64,000 nt of DNA. Origin: Atlantibacter sp. RC6 (lineage in GTDB: Bacteria; Pseudomonadota; Gammaproteobacteria; Enterobacterales; Enterobacteriaceae). Position 1 is the stretch's first letter. Each line of letters opens with the position of its first letter. Of this stretch, positions 17,554 through 27,607 are shown in pieces. The stretch is from contig NZ_JACHZE010000010.1 in NCBI RefSeq assembly GCF_014193285.1, positions 1-64,000 of the forward strand, given 5' to 3'. A program made the position numbers and the translations under genes. The notes beneath the pieces are model-generated. The model was not told the origin of the DNA. It did not search any database and saw only the letters and a program-made list of their open reading frames with translations.

Positions 17554-18554
17554 TTGGGCTGTTCCTCATTCAGCGAATGTAAAATCGGGTTGATCAGGTG
17601 TTCAACGCGCAGTGCGTACTGGCCGTTTACCGTTCCGTACTGGCTGGTCAGTACCGGTACGCCATCCACATGGGCGATAATGCGATCCGGTTTTTCGATG
17701 GGCAGCACATCGCCCGGTTTTAATTTGAGAATATTCGACAGGCGCATCGAGATATCCGCGAAGTTCGCCACCAGCTCCAGCTCCGAGTGCTGCACCTGGC
17801 GCACCAGGTTCTCACGCCAGTTCTGGTCTTCATGGCGGGAGTTTTCCAGCGGCGGGTTAACCAGCAGCTCGCGCAGCGGCTCGATCATGCTGAACGGCAG
17901 GCAGATATTAAATTCGCCGGTCAGGTTGCCGATTTCCACATGGAACGGGGTATTCACCACGATATCGTTCGGCGAGGTGGTGATGTTGGTGAATTTCACC
18001 TGCATCTCGGAGCGGACATACTCCACTTCCAGCGGGTTAATCGCTTTCCACGCGTCGCTGTAGGATTCCAGCGCCAGCTTCAACATGCGCATAATCACGC
18101 GCTGTTCGGTATGGGTAAACTCGCGGCCTTCCACTTTGGTGGGGAAGCGTCCGTCGCCGCCGAACAGGTTATCCACGGCGATAAACACCAGGCTTGGCGA
18201 AAACACAAACAGCCCGGTGCCGCGCAGCGGTTTCAGGTGGATCAGGTTCAGGTTAGTCGGCACCGGCAGGTTGCGGGCAAACTCGTGATAGGGCTGAATG
18301 CGGATCGCGCCCACGGTGATATCCGGGCTACGGCGCAGCAGGTTAAACAGCCCCATACGGAACTGACGGGCGAAACGCTCGTTGATGATCTCCAGCGCCT
18401 GGAGGCGCTCGCGCACCACCCGGCGTTGGGTATTAGGATCGTAAGGGCGAATATCGCTGTCGCTAACGCCAGCCTTTTTTTGTTCAACGTTGTCGTCGCT
18501 ATCGCCATTCAACAACGCGTCGATTTCGGCCTGTGAAAGAATACTGTCGCCCAT
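17550..18554 (-). CDS. fliM: Flagellar motor switch protein FliM
   Basis: FliM binds phosphorylated CheY and changes the direction of motor rotation. The 334-residue product begins GDSILSQAEIDALLNGD, the CheY-P binding peptide, then has the CheC-like middle domain that contacts FliG and the C-terminal SpoA domain that contacts FliN. Length and sequence agree with E. coli throughout. It lies four bases after fliL in the fliLMNOPQR transcript. Confidence 0.97.
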   Translation of the reverse strand: MGDSILSQAEIDALLNGDSDDNVEQKKAGVSDSDIRPYDPNTQRRVVRERLQALEIINERFARQFRMGLFNLLRRSPDITVGAIRIQPYHEFARNLPVPTNLNLIHLKPLRGTGLFVFSPSLVFIAVDNLFGGDGRFPTKVEGREFTHTEQRVIMRMLKLALESYSDAWKAINPLEVEYVRSEMQVKFTNITTSPNDIVVNTPFHVEIGNLTGEFNICLPFSMIEPLRELLVNPPLENSRHEDQNWRENLVRQVQHSELELVANFADISMRLSNILKLKPGDVLPIEKPDRIIAHVDGVPVLTSQYGTVNGQYALRVEHLINPILHSLNEEQPK

Positions 18555-18558
18555 GGGT

Positions 18559-19026
18559 CTACCGCAGAATAAAAGCTGTGTACAGCACGTCGGTCACGAC
18601 CTGCTTCGGTTGGCCTGCCACCAGCGGCTGGGCAAGCGTCTCTTTAATGGCTTCAACCAGTTTCTGTTTACCTTCGTCAGTGGCGAGTTGCTCTGCGTTT
18701 TGACGGGAGAACAGCAGCAGTAAACGGCTGCGGATTTCCGGCAGGTATTCACTCAGACGCTGACGTGTGGCCTCGTCTTTCAGACGCAGCGTAATGCCGA
18801 TATACAGCACCCGGTCAGCGTCGCCGAGGTTAACCGTAAAGGTATCCAGAGCATAAAACACCGGCGCCGGCGGCGGCTCGGGTTCCGCTTTTACTGGCGT
18901 TTCCGGCGCTTGTTGCATCCGCCAGTAGCTGTACCCTGCGGTGGCGCAGGCAGCAAGAGTAATGAGCACCAGTAACGGGATCCAGATGGAGCGTTTACGG
19001 CTTTTAGTGATTGCGCTGTCAGTCAT
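18559..19026 (-). CDS. fliL: Flagellar basal body protein FliL
   Basis: FliL is a bitopic inner-membrane protein that surrounds the stator and supports motor output, especially during swarming. The 155-residue product has a short basic cytoplasmic start ([10 protein letters not shown]), one membrane helix, a Pro/Glu-rich linker, and a periplasmic domain resembling stomatin-like folds ([20 protein letters not shown]). It opens the fliLMNOPQR unit; a 103-base gap to fliK holds a 14-base palindrome and probably its promoter. Confidence 0.95.
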   Translation of the reverse strand: MTDSAITKSRKRSIWIPLLVLITLAACATAGYSYWRMQQAPETPVKAEPEPPPAPVFYALDTFTVNLGDADRVLYIGITLRLKDEATRQRLSEYLPEIRSRLLLLFSRQNAEQLATDEGKQKLVEAIKETLAQPLVAGQPKQVVTDVLYTAFILR

Positions 19027-19129
19027 CTGACCGTGTTTCCTCTATCAGTACTGCATAGTGGCTGATTATCCCGTGTCTGCGGGCGGTTAAAGCCTGGAAA
19101 AGACGTGAATATTCACGCTACCTCAGGCG
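19027..19129 (-). promoter_or_regulatory. fliK-fliL gap with a 14-base palindrome
   Basis: The gap contains the perfect palindrome CGTGAATATTCACG at 19104-19117, which lies on the fliL promoter side of fliK. On the minus strand, GGGATAATC preceded by TTTAACCG at roughly sigma-28 spacing is a poor match to the flagellar sigma-28 consensus. An internal promoter for fliL is expected from E. coli, but I cannot place it firmly. Confidence 0.4.
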
Positions 19130-20317
19130 TTAGGCAAAGATATCCACCGCGTTATCGCCACGGGCGATACGCTGCAGGCTGGCAGGGGCCGCCGCGCTCT
19201 CTTCGCCGCTACCGGCAAAACTAAACTGGCTACCGCGCGAGCCGCCCTGCTGCGGCTGGCCTTGCTGCTGCTGTTGTCCGGCAAAGCTTTCGCTGCTGAT
19301 ATCGCTCTGGCCCAGCTGAATGCCGCTTTCCGCCAGTTGGGTACGCAGCGTCGGCAGCGCGGCTTCCAGCGCGGCGCGCACATGGCTGTGCGGCGAGACA
19401 AACTGCATCTGCGCCAGGTTATCGTCGATTTTCAGCGAGATATGCACCTGGCCCAGGTCTTCCGGGTTAAGGCGCAGCTCGGCGCTCTGCTGGCCGTTAC
19501 GGGTCATCAGGGTGACGTGTTGGCTGAATGCCTGCTGCCACTCGGCGCTACCCAGTTGGGCATTCAACACCGCGGTATGCGGCGTGGCGATAGCGGCGCT
19601 GGCCGGCGTGGTGGCCGTGGTCGCGCTGCTCACCAGCGGCTGCAACGCCGATGGCGTGGTCGGGCTGCTGGCGTTGGCGTAATTAAACAGCTTGTCGGCG
19701 TTGCCAGCGGCCTGCACTGCGTCATGCTGCTGCGGCGCAACGGCAGCAGTCGGCTGGGCCTGGGCAGTCACCGCCTGGGTGTCAGCACGGGTTTTACCGT
19801 CACTTTTCATTTCGCCGCGCGCATCGCCAGTCAGCGTTTTCGCCAGCGAGCTGGTCGCGGAAGCCAGCGCCGCCGTTGCCGTCGTGCTGGTCTGGCCGCT
19901 TACGCTTTCTTGCGCCAGTGCCGCGGTTTGCTGATGCGGCAGCATGGCGAACAGGGCGCTTAATGCCGCCATATCCTGCTCGTTGAGCGGTTTATCATCC
20001 GCAACGCTTTTGATGTTATCGGCCACGGCCGCAGTGGTGTCAGCGTTACCGTCAGCCGGGGCGTTCAGCCCGGCCAGCACCGCGTCGAGCAGGCTTTTAG
20101 CCTCTGCATCATCCGCCATCTCGCCGGGCTTCAGCGCCAGTTTCTGTGTGCCGTTAGCCAGCGCGTCGAGGTCAAGGGTTTTGCCATCGCCCAGCGCGGG
20201 CAGCGCCTGGCTTAACAGCGCCAGAAAAGCGTCGCCGTTCGGGGCGGTTTTATCGGACCCTGACAGACCGGCGACATCCCCTTCGGGGATGACTGAAATT
20301 TTAGGTAATGTAATCAT
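19130..20317 (-). CDS. fliK: Flagellar hook-length control protein FliK
   Basis: FliK is secreted during hook growth, measures hook length and triggers the switch in export specificity through FlhB. The 395-residue protein has a long Ala/Thr/Gln-rich N-terminal ruler and the conserved C-terminal domain ([50 protein letters not shown]). It is about 20 residues longer than E. coli FliK, mostly in the low-complexity ruler. Its start overlaps the fliJ stop by four bases. Confidence 0.94.
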   Translation of the reverse strand: MITLPKISVIPEGDVAGLSGSDKTAPNGDAFLALLSQALPALGDGKTLDLDALANGTQKLALKPGEMADDAEAKSLLDAVLAGLNAPADGNADTTAAVADNIKSVADDKPLNEQDMAALSALFAMLPHQQTAALAQESVSGQTSTTATAALASATSSLAKTLTGDARGEMKSDGKTRADTQAVTAQAQPTAAVAPQQHDAVQAAGNADKLFNYANASSPTTPSALQPLVSSATTATTPASAAIATPHTAVLNAQLGSAEWQQAFSQHVTLMTRNGQQSAELRLNPEDLGQVHISLKIDDNLAQMQFVSPHSHVRAALEAALPTLRTQLAESGIQLGQSDISSESFAGQQQQQGQPQQGGSRGSQFSFAGSGEESAAAPASLQRIARGDNAVDIFA

Positions 20318-20757
20318 TCGCTTTTCCGAAATGACGCGCGCTGCGCAAACTCATCCATACGTTTTTGATCGAGCCGGTTTTCCGCCAACAGCGCGGCGCT
20401 GGCCTGACGATCGGATAGCGTCTGCCATGCCTGCAAACGCTGCTTTTTCTCTTTCCAGAAACCCAATGCCTGATCGACTTTGGAGTTCCACTGCATTAAC
20501 TGCTGACGGTGCTGTTCAATCGCCTTTTCCAGCGTCTGAATAAACTGCTGGTAGTTTTGCCAGCGGGTACTGGCGATGCCCTGGCTCATATCCTGGTTCA
20601 GGTTGTTGCGGTACTCGTGCTGGTAGTCGATCAGCATATTGAGCTGATCCTGAGCCTGCTGGCACCCCCGCCGCATTTCACCTAACCGCAAAGCCGCGTC
20701 ATCAACTTCTTTTTCCGCAAGATCTTTTAAGGTGTTAAGCGCATTGCTCTGACTCAT
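20314..20757 (-). CDS. fliJ: Flagellar export chaperone FliJ
   Basis: FliJ is a coiled-coil protein in the centre of the FliI hexamer that couples ATPase activity to the export gate and handles chaperones. The 147-residue product is almost entirely helical and charged, with heptad patterns from residue 5 to about 140, and has the same length as E. coli FliJ. It follows fliI after 21 bases and overlaps fliK by four. Confidence 0.94.
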   Translation of the reverse strand: MSQSNALNTLKDLAEKEVDDAALRLGEMRRGCQQAQDQLNMLIDYQHEYRNNLNQDMSQGIASTRWQNYQQFIQTLEKAIEQHRQQLMQWNSKVDQALGFWKEKKQRLQAWQTLSDRQASAALLAENRLDQKRMDEFAQRASFRKSE

Positions 20758-20778
20758 GGTTACCTCACTTACGCCTCG

Positions 20779-22149
20779 TTACACCGTCGGGAAGATCAGC
20801 TCCAGTGCCTGTAGCGAATTCTCGACGTCGGCACGCTCGAAAATGCCCTGTTGTAAAAACGCCTCCAGCTGCGGCCAGAGCGCGATGGCCTTATCCAGTA
20901 ACGGATCGCTGCCTTTGGCGTACGCCCCCACGCTCACCAGATCGCGGTTGCGTTGAAAACTCGACAGTAACTGCTTAAACATCCGCACCCGGGCGTAGTG
21001 TTGATCGGTGATCAATGCCGTCATGGCGCGGCTGATGGAGGCTTCAATATCAATGGCCGGATAGTGGCCCGCTTCCGCCAGGCGGCGCGACAGCACGATA
21101 TGGCCGTCGAGGATCGCGCGCGCCGAGTCGGCGATGGGGTCCTGCTGATCATCGCCTTCGGTCAGGACGGTATAAAACGCGGTAATCGAGCCGCCGCCGG
21201 TGATGCCGTTGCCCGCGCGCTCCACCAGCGCCGGCAGTTTGGCGAATACCGAAGGCGGGTAGCCTTTGGTGGCGGGCGGTTCGCCGATCGCCAGCGCGAT
21301 TTCACGCTGGGCCATGGCGTAGCGGGTCAGGGAATCCATAATCAGCAGTACGTGCTGGCCGCGATCGCGAAAATCTTCGGCGATGCGCGTGGCGTAGGCC
21401 GCGCCCTGCATACGCAGCAGGGGAGAGACATCCGCTGGCGCGGCGATCACCACCGAGCGCGCGCGCCCCTCAAGGCCGAGTATATTTTCGATAAAATCTT
21501 TTACTTCACGGCCACGCTCGCCAATCAGCCCGACGACAATCACGTCCGCCTGGGTGTAACGGGCCATCATGCCTAACAGCACGCTTTTGCCGACGCCGGA
21601 ACCGGCGAACAGGCCCATACGCTGGCCGCGTCCGACGGTAAGCAGGGCGTTGATCGGGCGCACGCCCACGTCCAACACGTCTTCAATCGGGGTACGCTGT
21701 AACGGGTTAAAGGGCGGGGTGATCAGCGCGCCGGTGGATTCGGTTTCCGGTGCGGGCAGGCCGTCGAGCGGTTTGCCGCTGCCGTCCAGCACGCGGCCCA
21801 ACAGCTCCGGGCCCAGCGGCAGTTGTTTGCCGCTTTGCAAATTGTCGCCCACCGCGTGGCGGGCATAGACCCGTGCGCCGGGCAAAATGCCTTCTACTTC
21901 TTCCAGCGGCATCAGAAACAGTTTCTGGCCGTTAAAGCCCACCACTTCGCTTTCCACTTCCTGGGTCTGGCTGCCGTTCTGGCGCTCTATGATGCAGGTC
22001 GCCCCCAGCGGCAATTGCAGGCCGGTGGCTTCCAGCACCAGGCCGGTGGCGCGGGTCAGCCGCCCGTAGCGGCGTACCGGCGGCAGTTGGGCGATTTTGG
22101 CTTCAAAGGCGTCGAGCGACGCCAGCCAGCGGGTGAGCCGGGCGGTCAT
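20779..22149 (-). CDS. fliI: Flagellar export ATPase FliI
   Basis: FliI is the F1-beta-like ATPase that energises and orders flagellar export. In the 456-residue protein the Walker A motif GSGVGKS lies at 183-189, the catalytic-glutamate region [13 protein letters not shown] follows, and Walker B is [20 protein letters not shown]. The N-terminal beta-barrel and C-terminal helical domain are complete. Its ATG overlaps the last base of the fliH stop (TAATG), which supports tight coupling with its regulator FliH. Confidence 0.97.
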   Translation of the reverse strand: MTARLTRWLASLDAFEAKIAQLPPVRRYGRLTRATGLVLEATGLQLPLGATCIIERQNGSQTQEVESEVVGFNGQKLFLMPLEEVEGILPGARVYARHAVGDNLQSGKQLPLGPELLGRVLDGSGKPLDGLPAPETESTGALITPPFNPLQRTPIEDVLDVGVRPINALLTVGRGQRMGLFAGSGVGKSVLLGMMARYTQADVIVVGLIGERGREVKDFIENILGLEGRARSVVIAAPADVSPLLRMQGAAYATRIAEDFRDRGQHVLLIMDSLTRYAMAQREIALAIGEPPATKGYPPSVFAKLPALVERAGNGITGGGSITAFYTVLTEGDDQQDPIADSARAILDGHIVLSRRLAEAGHYPAIDIEASISRAMTALITDQHYARVRMFKQLLSSFQRNRDLVSVGAYAKGSDPLLDKAIALWPQLEAFLQQGIFERADVENSLQALELIFPTV

Positions 22150-22844
22150 TACACCACTCCCGGGGCGGCGAGGCGGCAGAGTTCCTGCCAGCGAGTGGCG
22201 ACGCTGGCGTCGAGATCGCCTTCGTCCGCCGACACCTTACACCCGCCGGGGTGCAGCGTCGGGTCGCCGCGCAACCGCCAGCCGTGCAGGCTAAGGGTCG
22301 CGCCGAGCATCTCTTCCACGCGCTGTAAATCGTCCGGATGAACGCGCAATTGCGGCTTGCCACTGAACAGCGGCTCCTGCTGCAACAGCAGTTGGATCTG
22401 TTTAATCAGGGCGTTGTTATCGACCCCGGCGCTCTGGCCAATCACCTGGCGCGCGGCCTCCAGCGCCATCTGCATCAGGCGGGAAGCAATCACGCTGTCG
22501 AGGGCGTCGAGGGTGTTCTGGAATTCACTCACCAACAGCTGCATCCGGGCATGCACCGGGGCCTGCTGGTTGCGGGCTTCCGCCATGCCCTGCTCGACGC
22601 CTTTCTGGAAACCTTCCTGGCGGCCCTGTTCAAACCCCTGGCTGCGGCCTTCGGCAACACCCGCGTTATAGCCCTGCTCGTGGGCCTGGGTTTGCAGCAT
22701 CGCCAACTGCTGTTGCAAGTGTTGCTCCTGCTGGGCGGCGGTGAGCTCTCCGCTGGGCTCTGTCGCTTCCGGCATAACAAAGTCCGTGGCAGGCGGGGCG
22801 AGATCGTCAGGCAGCCAGCGCTGCCAGGCCGGTTGATTAGACAT
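22149..22844 (-). CDS. fliH: Flagellar export ATPase regulator FliH
   Basis: FliH dimers inhibit and position FliI at the C-ring through FliN. The 231-residue protein starts [18 protein letters not shown], with the tryptophans that bind FliN and FlhA; the central part has GxxxG-type repeats ([21 protein letters not shown]) typical of FliH stalk helices; the C-terminus is almost invariant relative to E. coli. This start, rather than one seven codons upstream, overlaps the end of fliG by eight bases and matches the family. Confidence 0.94.
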   Translation of the reverse strand: MSNQPAWQRWLPDDLAPPATDFVMPEATEPSGELTAAQQEQHLQQQLAMLQTQAHEQGYNAGVAEGRSQGFEQGRQEGFQKGVEQGMAEARNQQAPVHARMQLLVSEFQNTLDALDSVIASRLMQMALEAARQVIGQSAGVDNNALIKQIQLLLQQEPLFSGKPQLRVHPDDLQRVEEMLGATLSLHGWRLRGDPTLHPGGCKVSADEGDLDASVATRWQELCRLAAPGVV

Positions 22845-23832
22845 AGGTATCCTCGCCGCTGCCAATCACCATCTCGCCGGTTTCCGCCAGACGACGGACG
22901 ATCAGCAGAATCGCCTTCTGCTCGTTCTCCACCTGGGAGAGGCGCACCGGGCCACGGTTGGCCAGGTCGTCGCGCAGAATATCCGCCGCACGCTGGGACA
23001 TATTGCGCAGGAACTTCTCGCGCAGCGGCTGTTCGGCACCTTTGAGCGCCACCAGCAGCGATTCGGAATCCACTTCCTGGAGCAGGCGCTGGATACTGCG
23101 GTCGTCCACTTCCACCAGGTTTTCGAACAGGAACATCTCGTCGATAATTTTCTGCGCCAGGTCGCCGTCGAACTCGCGTACTGCTGTGATAACCGCTTCT
23201 TCCTGCTGGGTTTTCATCAGGTTGATAATCTCGGCTGCGGTTCTTACGCCGCCCATTTTGCTGCGCTTGAGGTTCTGGCCGTCGAGCAGGTTGTTGAGCA
23301 CTTCGGTCAGCTCCGCCAGCGCGGCAGGCTGGACGCCGCCGAAAGTGGCGATACGCAGCATCACGTCGTGACGCAGGCGTTCATCAAACAGGGCAAGAAT
23401 ATCCGCCGCCTGGCCGCGTTTGAGGTGGACCAGGATGGTAGCGATAATCTGCGGATGCTCGTCGCGGATAAGATCGGCCGCGCTCTGCGGTTCCATAAAG
23501 TTGAGCGTCTCCATACCCGAGGTGGTCTCTTTGGTATCGAGAATATCCTCCAGCAGGCTGGCGGCGCGCTCTTCGCCCAGCGCTTTGATCAACACCGAAC
23601 GCAGGTAGTCGTTGGCGTTGACGCTCAGCGCCGCGAACTGTTCCGCTTCCTGTTCAAACTCCGCCAGCACGTCGGTCAACTGCTTGTTGGATATTTGGCG
23701 CACGTTGGCCATCGCGGCGCTCAGGTGCTGCACTTCGCGCGGGGAGAGGTGTTTGAACACCTCCGCCGCCCGGTCTTCGCCGATGGTCATCAGCAAAATG
23801 GCGCTTTTGTCGGTACCGGTCAGTTCACTCAT
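22837..23832 (-). CDS. fliG: Flagellar motor switch protein FliG
   Basis: FliG is the torque-generating rotor protein that meets MotA. The 331-residue product has the N-terminal FliF-binding domain, the middle FliM-binding domain with the EHPQ motif ([11 protein letters not shown]), and the C-terminal charged torque helix ([20 protein letters not shown]), whose Arg, Asp and Glu residues interact with MotA. All are conserved. It overlaps fliF by four bases and fliH by eight. Confidence 0.97.
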   Translation of the reverse strand: MSELTGTDKSAILLMTIGEDRAAEVFKHLSPREVQHLSAAMANVRQISNKQLTDVLAEFEQEAEQFAALSVNANDYLRSVLIKALGEERAASLLEDILDTKETTSGMETLNFMEPQSAADLIRDEHPQIIATILVHLKRGQAADILALFDERLRHDVMLRIATFGGVQPAALAELTEVLNNLLDGQNLKRSKMGGVRTAAEIINLMKTQQEEAVITAVREFDGDLAQKIIDEMFLFENLVEVDDRSIQRLLQEVDSESLLVALKGAEQPLREKFLRNMSQRAADILRDDLANRGPVRLSQVENEQKAILLIVRRLAETGEMVIGSGEDTYV

Positions 23833-25514
23833 AGTTCGTTACTCATCCACTGGCGAATGACCAGCGCCACGACGCGCGGATCGTTATCAGACATTTCACG
23901 GATACGCTGGCTCATCACCTCGGCGCTCAGGCGCTGGGTGGTGCGGCGCTGCTGGGTTTGCTCGTCGCGAGTCAGGCGAACTTCCACCGCGTCTTCCATC
24001 TCTTTCTGCTGGCGAGCCACTTCCTGGACGGCTTTGGTCTCTTCGGCACGGCGCTGCAATTGCGGACGAACCGCTTTGCGCCACAGCAGCCAGGCGACAA
24101 TCAGTACAATCAGCCAGCGGCCTGCGGACATCAGCTGGTCGATAAAGCTCTGCTGTTGCCAGAACGGCAGTTCGCCGCCGGTTTCCAGCGTTTCGGTGAA
24201 CGGCGAGTTCACCACATTCAGGGTGTCGCCGCGCGGTTCGCTAAAGCCCATGGCTTCGCGGGTCAGATCTTCGATCTGCTTCATCTGATCGCTGGTCAGC
24301 GGCAGCGGCTTGCCGTCCGGCAGCGTGCGGTAGTTGACCACCACCGCCACGGACAGGCGCTGCACATCGCCGGTGTTCATTTTGGTATGGCGAATGGTGC
24401 GATCGACTTCGTAGTTGGTGGTTTCGTCGCGCTGGGTATTACGCGGTACGGCGCTGTTGTTATTGGCCGTTTGCGTGCGCTGGCCGTTGTTCTGGGCGTT
24501 TTGCGGGTTCTGGCCCGGCGGCGCGTCGATAGGCGCGTTATTGGCCGGGGCTGGCTGGTTTGACAGCGCGCCCGGCACGCCGCCTGGTAAGCCGCTGCCG
24601 ATCTGCTCGTTTGTGTTTAACTGGCGTGAACGGATGGCGGCCTGGTTTGGATCGGTATTCGGGCGGTACTGCTCTTCGGTTTGCTCTTTGCTGGCGAAGT
24701 CAATCTGCGCGGTCACCTGGGCGTGAACGTTGCCGTTACCGACGATAGGACCGAGGATGGCTTCAATACGGCGCTGCACACGCCCTTCAACGTCGGCGGC
24801 GTACTTGAGCTGCGCATCATTGAGATCGCGCCCGGCGGTGTTGGACGGGGTTAACAGGTGCCCCCCCTGATCCACCAGCGTCACGTTACCCGGCGGCAGA
24901 CCGGCTACCGCGCTGGAGACCATATGTACCACGGCGGTGATCTGCCCTTCATCCAGCGCGCGGCCCGGCTCCAGATTCACCGTAACGGAAGCGGAAGGGG
25001 CTTTTTGCTCGCGGACAAACAGCGACGGTTTTGGCATGGCAAGGTGAACGCGGGCGCTTTTCACCGGGCCCAGAGTTTCGATGGTGCGCGACAGTTCGCC
25101 TTCCAGCGCGCGCTGGTAGTTGACCTGCTCACTGAACTGGCTGATGCCGAATTTTTCCTGATCCAGCAGTTCAAACCCAACCGCGCCGCCTTTCGGCAGG
25201 CCGAGCCCGGCCATCTTCAGGCGCAGTTCATGCACGTTATCCGCCGGCACCATGATCGCGCCCCCGTTATCGGAGAACCGGTACGGCACGTTCATTTGGG
25301 TGAGCTGAGTAACGATGGCGCCGCCATCTTTTTCACTGAGGTTACTGTACAGAACCCGGTAATCCGGCGTTTTCGCCCACAGGACCAGGGCCACGATAAT
25401 CGCGACCGCGGCCGCACTGGCGACCATCAACGGAATACGAGGATTTGCTCGCAGGCGGGTTAACCATTCGTTGGCTTTATTTGCTGGCGCTTGAGCCGGA
25501 GCAGCGGTATTCAT
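23829..25514 (-). CDS. fliF: Flagellar MS-ring protein FliF
   Basis: FliF builds the MS ring in the inner membrane, the platform for the rotor and export gate. The 561-residue protein has two membrane helices (about residues 27-47 and 450-470), ring-building motifs in the periplasmic part ([42 protein letters not shown]), an Asn/Gln/Pro-rich insertion at about 305-350, and the C-terminal FliG-binding tail. It is nine residues longer than E. coli FliF, apparently in that insertion. It starts the fliFGHIJK transcript, divergent from fliE. Confidence 0.96.
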   Translation of the reverse strand: MNTAAPAQAPANKANEWLTRLRANPRIPLMVASAAAVAIIVALVLWAKTPDYRVLYSNLSEKDGGAIVTQLTQMNVPYRFSDNGGAIMVPADNVHELRLKMAGLGLPKGGAVGFELLDQEKFGISQFSEQVNYQRALEGELSRTIETLGPVKSARVHLAMPKPSLFVREQKAPSASVTVNLEPGRALDEGQITAVVHMVSSAVAGLPPGNVTLVDQGGHLLTPSNTAGRDLNDAQLKYAADVEGRVQRRIEAILGPIVGNGNVHAQVTAQIDFASKEQTEEQYRPNTDPNQAAIRSRQLNTNEQIGSGLPGGVPGALSNQPAPANNAPIDAPPGQNPQNAQNNGQRTQTANNNSAVPRNTQRDETTNYEVDRTIRHTKMNTGDVQRLSVAVVVNYRTLPDGKPLPLTSDQMKQIEDLTREAMGFSEPRGDTLNVVNSPFTETLETGGELPFWQQQSFIDQLMSAGRWLIVLIVAWLLWRKAVRPQLQRRAEETKAVQEVARQQKEMEDAVEVRLTRDEQTQQRRTTQRLSAEVMSQRIREMSDNDPRVVALVIRQWMSNEL

Positions 25515-25740
25515 CGCGCACCTCGATGCTCAGCGTGGACAACAATTTTAGTGTTATGAAGCAAAACGGACTCCCGGGTGCAACGTGCACAATAACTTCC
25601 ACAATGATGGCGCTGCCATTATTTGGCTTTCCGGAATTTTCGATGAAGCAAATAGATGAGATTTTAGTGGCTATTTAACGCCTTTATCTCATTGACAAGG
25701 TGTTAACCTCCGTCTACTCGAAATGATCCAGGGGAGTGTC
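25515..25740. promoter_or_regulatory. Divergent fliF-fliE promoter region
   Basis: The 226 bases between the divergent fliF and fliE starts should hold FlhD4C2-dependent class 2 promoters by analogy with E. coli and Salmonella. I see AT-rich stretches but no canonical sigma-28 element, and I cannot place the FlhDC boxes with confidence. Confidence 0.45.
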
Positions 25741-26052
25741 ATGTCCATTCAGGGGATTGAAGGCGTCGTCCAGCAGTTGCAGGCTACCATGCTGTCTGCG
25801 CGCAATACGCCAGTACAACCGCAGCCCGCCGTGAGTTTTGCCGGTGAACTTCAGGCCGCGCTGGGCCGCATCAGTGAGACCCAGAACGCCGCCCGCGCAC
25901 AGGCGAACCAGTTTTCACTCGGCGCGCCCGGCGTTTCGCTTAATGATGTGATGGTCGATTTGCAGAAGTCATCGGTATCGCTACAGATGGGCATCCAGGT
26001 GCGCAACAAGCTGGTGGCGGCCTATCAGGACGTGATGAATATGCAGGTCTAG
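25741..26052 (+). CDS. fliE: Flagellar hook-basal body protein FliE
   Basis: FliE is the junction protein between the MS ring/export gate and the rod, and is the first exported rod protein. The 103-residue product begins [18 protein letters not shown] and ends ...[17 protein letters not shown], the helical end that resembles rod proteins. AGGGGAG precedes the ATG at 25741; an in-frame start six codons upstream is not supported. It stands alone, divergent from fliF, and is followed by a hairpin. Confidence 0.95.
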   Translation: MSIQGIEGVVQQLQATMLSARNTPVQPQPAVSFAGELQAALGRISETQNAARAQANQFSLGAPGVSLNDVMVDLQKSSVSLQMGIQVRNKLVAAYQDVMNMQV

Positions 26053-26057
26053 TACGG

Positions 26058-26077
26058 GAAGGCCATCGCTGGCCTTC
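26058..26077 (+). terminator. Hairpin after fliE
   Basis: GAAGGCCA and TGGCCTTC form a perfect 8-bp stem with a TCGC tetraloop six bases after the fliE stop. No T run follows, so termination strength is uncertain. It lies between converging genes and may act on both. Confidence 0.6.
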
Positions 26078-26093
26078 TGTGCGTTGACACCGC

Positions 26094-26885
26094 TTAGCTG
26101 CCATAACGCGGTGCCGGAACACCCGTGCGCGATGCACTAAACACGGCCAGCCGCGCCTCTTCATAACGCTCCCACAGCGCCATATCGTGCAGCGGCGGGA
26201 TGGTGATGTTTTCCCCTTGCGCCAGCCCGGCGAGGGCAGCATCGACCATATCCTCGGTGGTCATTACCGTACCTTCAGGGAGTTGCGCATGCGTAATGCC
26301 GGAGTGCCCCCAGATTTCCGTTGCCGTAATCGACGGCATCACCACCTGAATACGCACGCCGCTTTCGGCGAATTCGGCCTGTAACCCGCGCGAGAAATTT
26401 AATACGAAAGCTTTGGTGCCGCTGTACAGCGCGGTTTCACCGCGAGCGTGGATGGACAGTGTCGAGGCGATATTAATAATTGTCCCGGCGTTACGCGCTT
26501 TAAACCGTGGCAGTGCCGCCAGCGACAGGCGGGTGAGGGCGGTAATATTCAGGGTAATAATCTGCTGATGCGCCTGGGCGCTGCTGTCCAGAAACGAGGC
26601 CATATGCGCGGCACCGGCGTTATTTACCAGCAGGGTGATGGCGTCATTGTCACGCAGTTCGTTTTCTACCGCGTTGATACCCGCTTCGACAGTTAAATCC
26701 GCCACCAGTAGGGTTACCGTGACGGCAAAGCGTTCGGTCAACTGCTGCGCCAGGGTTTGTAAACGATCCGCGCGACGTGCCACCAGAATCAAGTTATAGC
26801 CCTGGGCGGCCAGCCTGTCGGCGTAAACCGCGCCGATACCGGAAGATGCGCCAGTGATTAATGCGGTAGAAGAAGAGGTGCTCAT
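26094..26885 (-). CDS. Short-chain dehydrogenase/reductase (classical SDR)
   Basis: A 263-residue cytoplasmic NAD(P)-dependent oxidoreductase of unknown substrate. The cofactor motif TGASSGIG lies near residue 10, with an Arg pair (VARRADRL) that suggests NADPH preference, NNAG at about 80-83, the catalytic Ser in IASTLS and Tyr-Lys in YSGTKAF. Length and pattern are those of classical SDRs. The start at 26885 is chosen because AGGAGT lies eight bases upstream. It lies downstream of a divergent-looking but same-strand HxlR regulator; a palindrome 53 bases before the ATG resembles one before the regulator, so the two are probably co-regulated. It is not at this place in E. coli. Confidence 0.82.
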   Translation of the reverse strand: MSTSSSTALITGASSGIGAVYADRLAAQGYNLILVARRADRLQTLAQQLTERFAVTVTLLVADLTVEAGINAVENELRDNDAITLLVNNAGAAHMASFLDSSAQAHQQIITLNITALTRLSLAALPRFKARNAGTIINIASTLSIHARGETALYSGTKAFVLNFSRGLQAEFAESGVRIQVVMPSITATEIWGHSGITHAQLPEGTVMTTEDMVDAALAGLAQGENITIPPLHDMALWERYEEARLAVFSASRTGVPAPRYGS

Positions 26886-26937
26886 AATGGACTCCTGAGA
26901 ATTAGGTTGCATATTGAAACTGAATTAACTGTAGATA

Positions 26938-26962
26938 ATTTGGTTTTATAATGCAACCAAAT
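26938..26962 (-). promoter_or_regulatory. Inverted repeat, HxlR operator candidate (SDR gene)
   Basis: ATTTGGTT and AACCAAAT form a perfect 8-bp inverted repeat around a nine-base spacer that includes a TATAAT-like core. It lies 53 bases upstream of the SDR start. A related sequence (20 of 25 positions alike) lies before the HxlR gene at 27471. Both could be bound by that regulator. Confidence 0.55.
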
Positions 26963-27000
26963 GGCGCGCTATTTTTTTAACCAAAAAAGCGGTAAAAGGT

Positions 27001-27447
27001 TCAGCGGACCGGTAACCTGGGCTCGACTTCGGTGGGATCCAGTTTGCGGCCATCTTCTGCGATCAGTTCCAGACGGCGCAGCGGTTTGCGATCTGTACTG
27101 TCCACCAGCACGGTAGCGGCGTCGCCCGCATCAAACAGAAAATCATTGCCCCACTGGGACAGCGCCACCAGTACCGTTTGCAGCGCGCGGCCTTTTTCTG
27201 TCAGGACATACTCCTGCCAGGCGCTGCCGTCAGATGCCGGTTGCAGACGCAGAATATCTTCGTCAACCAGTTGCTTCAGGCGTACGGTAAGCATATTTTT
27301 GGCAATGCCCAGGCTTTTCTGGAATTCACCAAAGCGCGTGATACCGCGTAGCGCATCGCGTACAATCAGTAGCGACCACCAGTCGCCGATAATATCCAGT
27401 GACCGGGCGACCGGGCAGGTCGTGTTAGCCATACGGGTCCGTTTCAT
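27001..27447 (-). CDS. HxlR-family winged-helix transcriptional regulator
   Basis: The 148-residue protein shows the HxlR signature: a cysteine followed by PVARSLDIIGDWWSLLIVRD, the DNA-binding helix region GITRFGEFQKSLGIAKNMLTVRLKQL, and the wing YVLTEKGRALQTVL. Members of this family often sense electrophiles or quinones through the conserved N-terminal cysteine, here Cys11. It is transcribed in the same direction as the SDR gene, 115 bases downstream, which is its likely target. A sequence resembling the SDR operator lies 24 bases upstream of its start and suggests autoregulation. The effector is unknown. Confidence 0.85.
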   Translation of the reverse strand: MKRTRMANTTCPVARSLDIIGDWWSLLIVRDALRGITRFGEFQKSLGIAKNMLTVRLKQLVDEDILRLQPASDGSAWQEYVLTEKGRALQTVLVALSQWGNDFLFDAGDAATVLVDSTDRKPLRRLELIAEDGRKLDPTEVEPRLPVR

Positions 27448-27470
27448 CGCATCTCCTTAAAAAAACCGGC

Positions 27471-27494
27471 ATATGGTTTCATTATAAAACTTAT
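27471..27494 (-). promoter_or_regulatory. Second HxlR operator candidate (autoregulation)
   Basis: The stretch shares TGGTT and the run CATTATAAAAC with the complement of the inverted repeat at 26938-26962. On the minus strand it contains TATAAT at -10 distance for the HxlR gene, so a protein bound here would cover the promoter. Confidence 0.45.
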
Positions 27495-27607
27495 TCGCCG
27501 GAATGCCTAACCTGTCATAAAACCGTCATTTTGCGATTCGCTCGCCGGGGCGTTGAGTTTTTTTCTGCCACACTGGTTGCTGGAATACACGTCCTGAGGA
27601 ACCTGGC

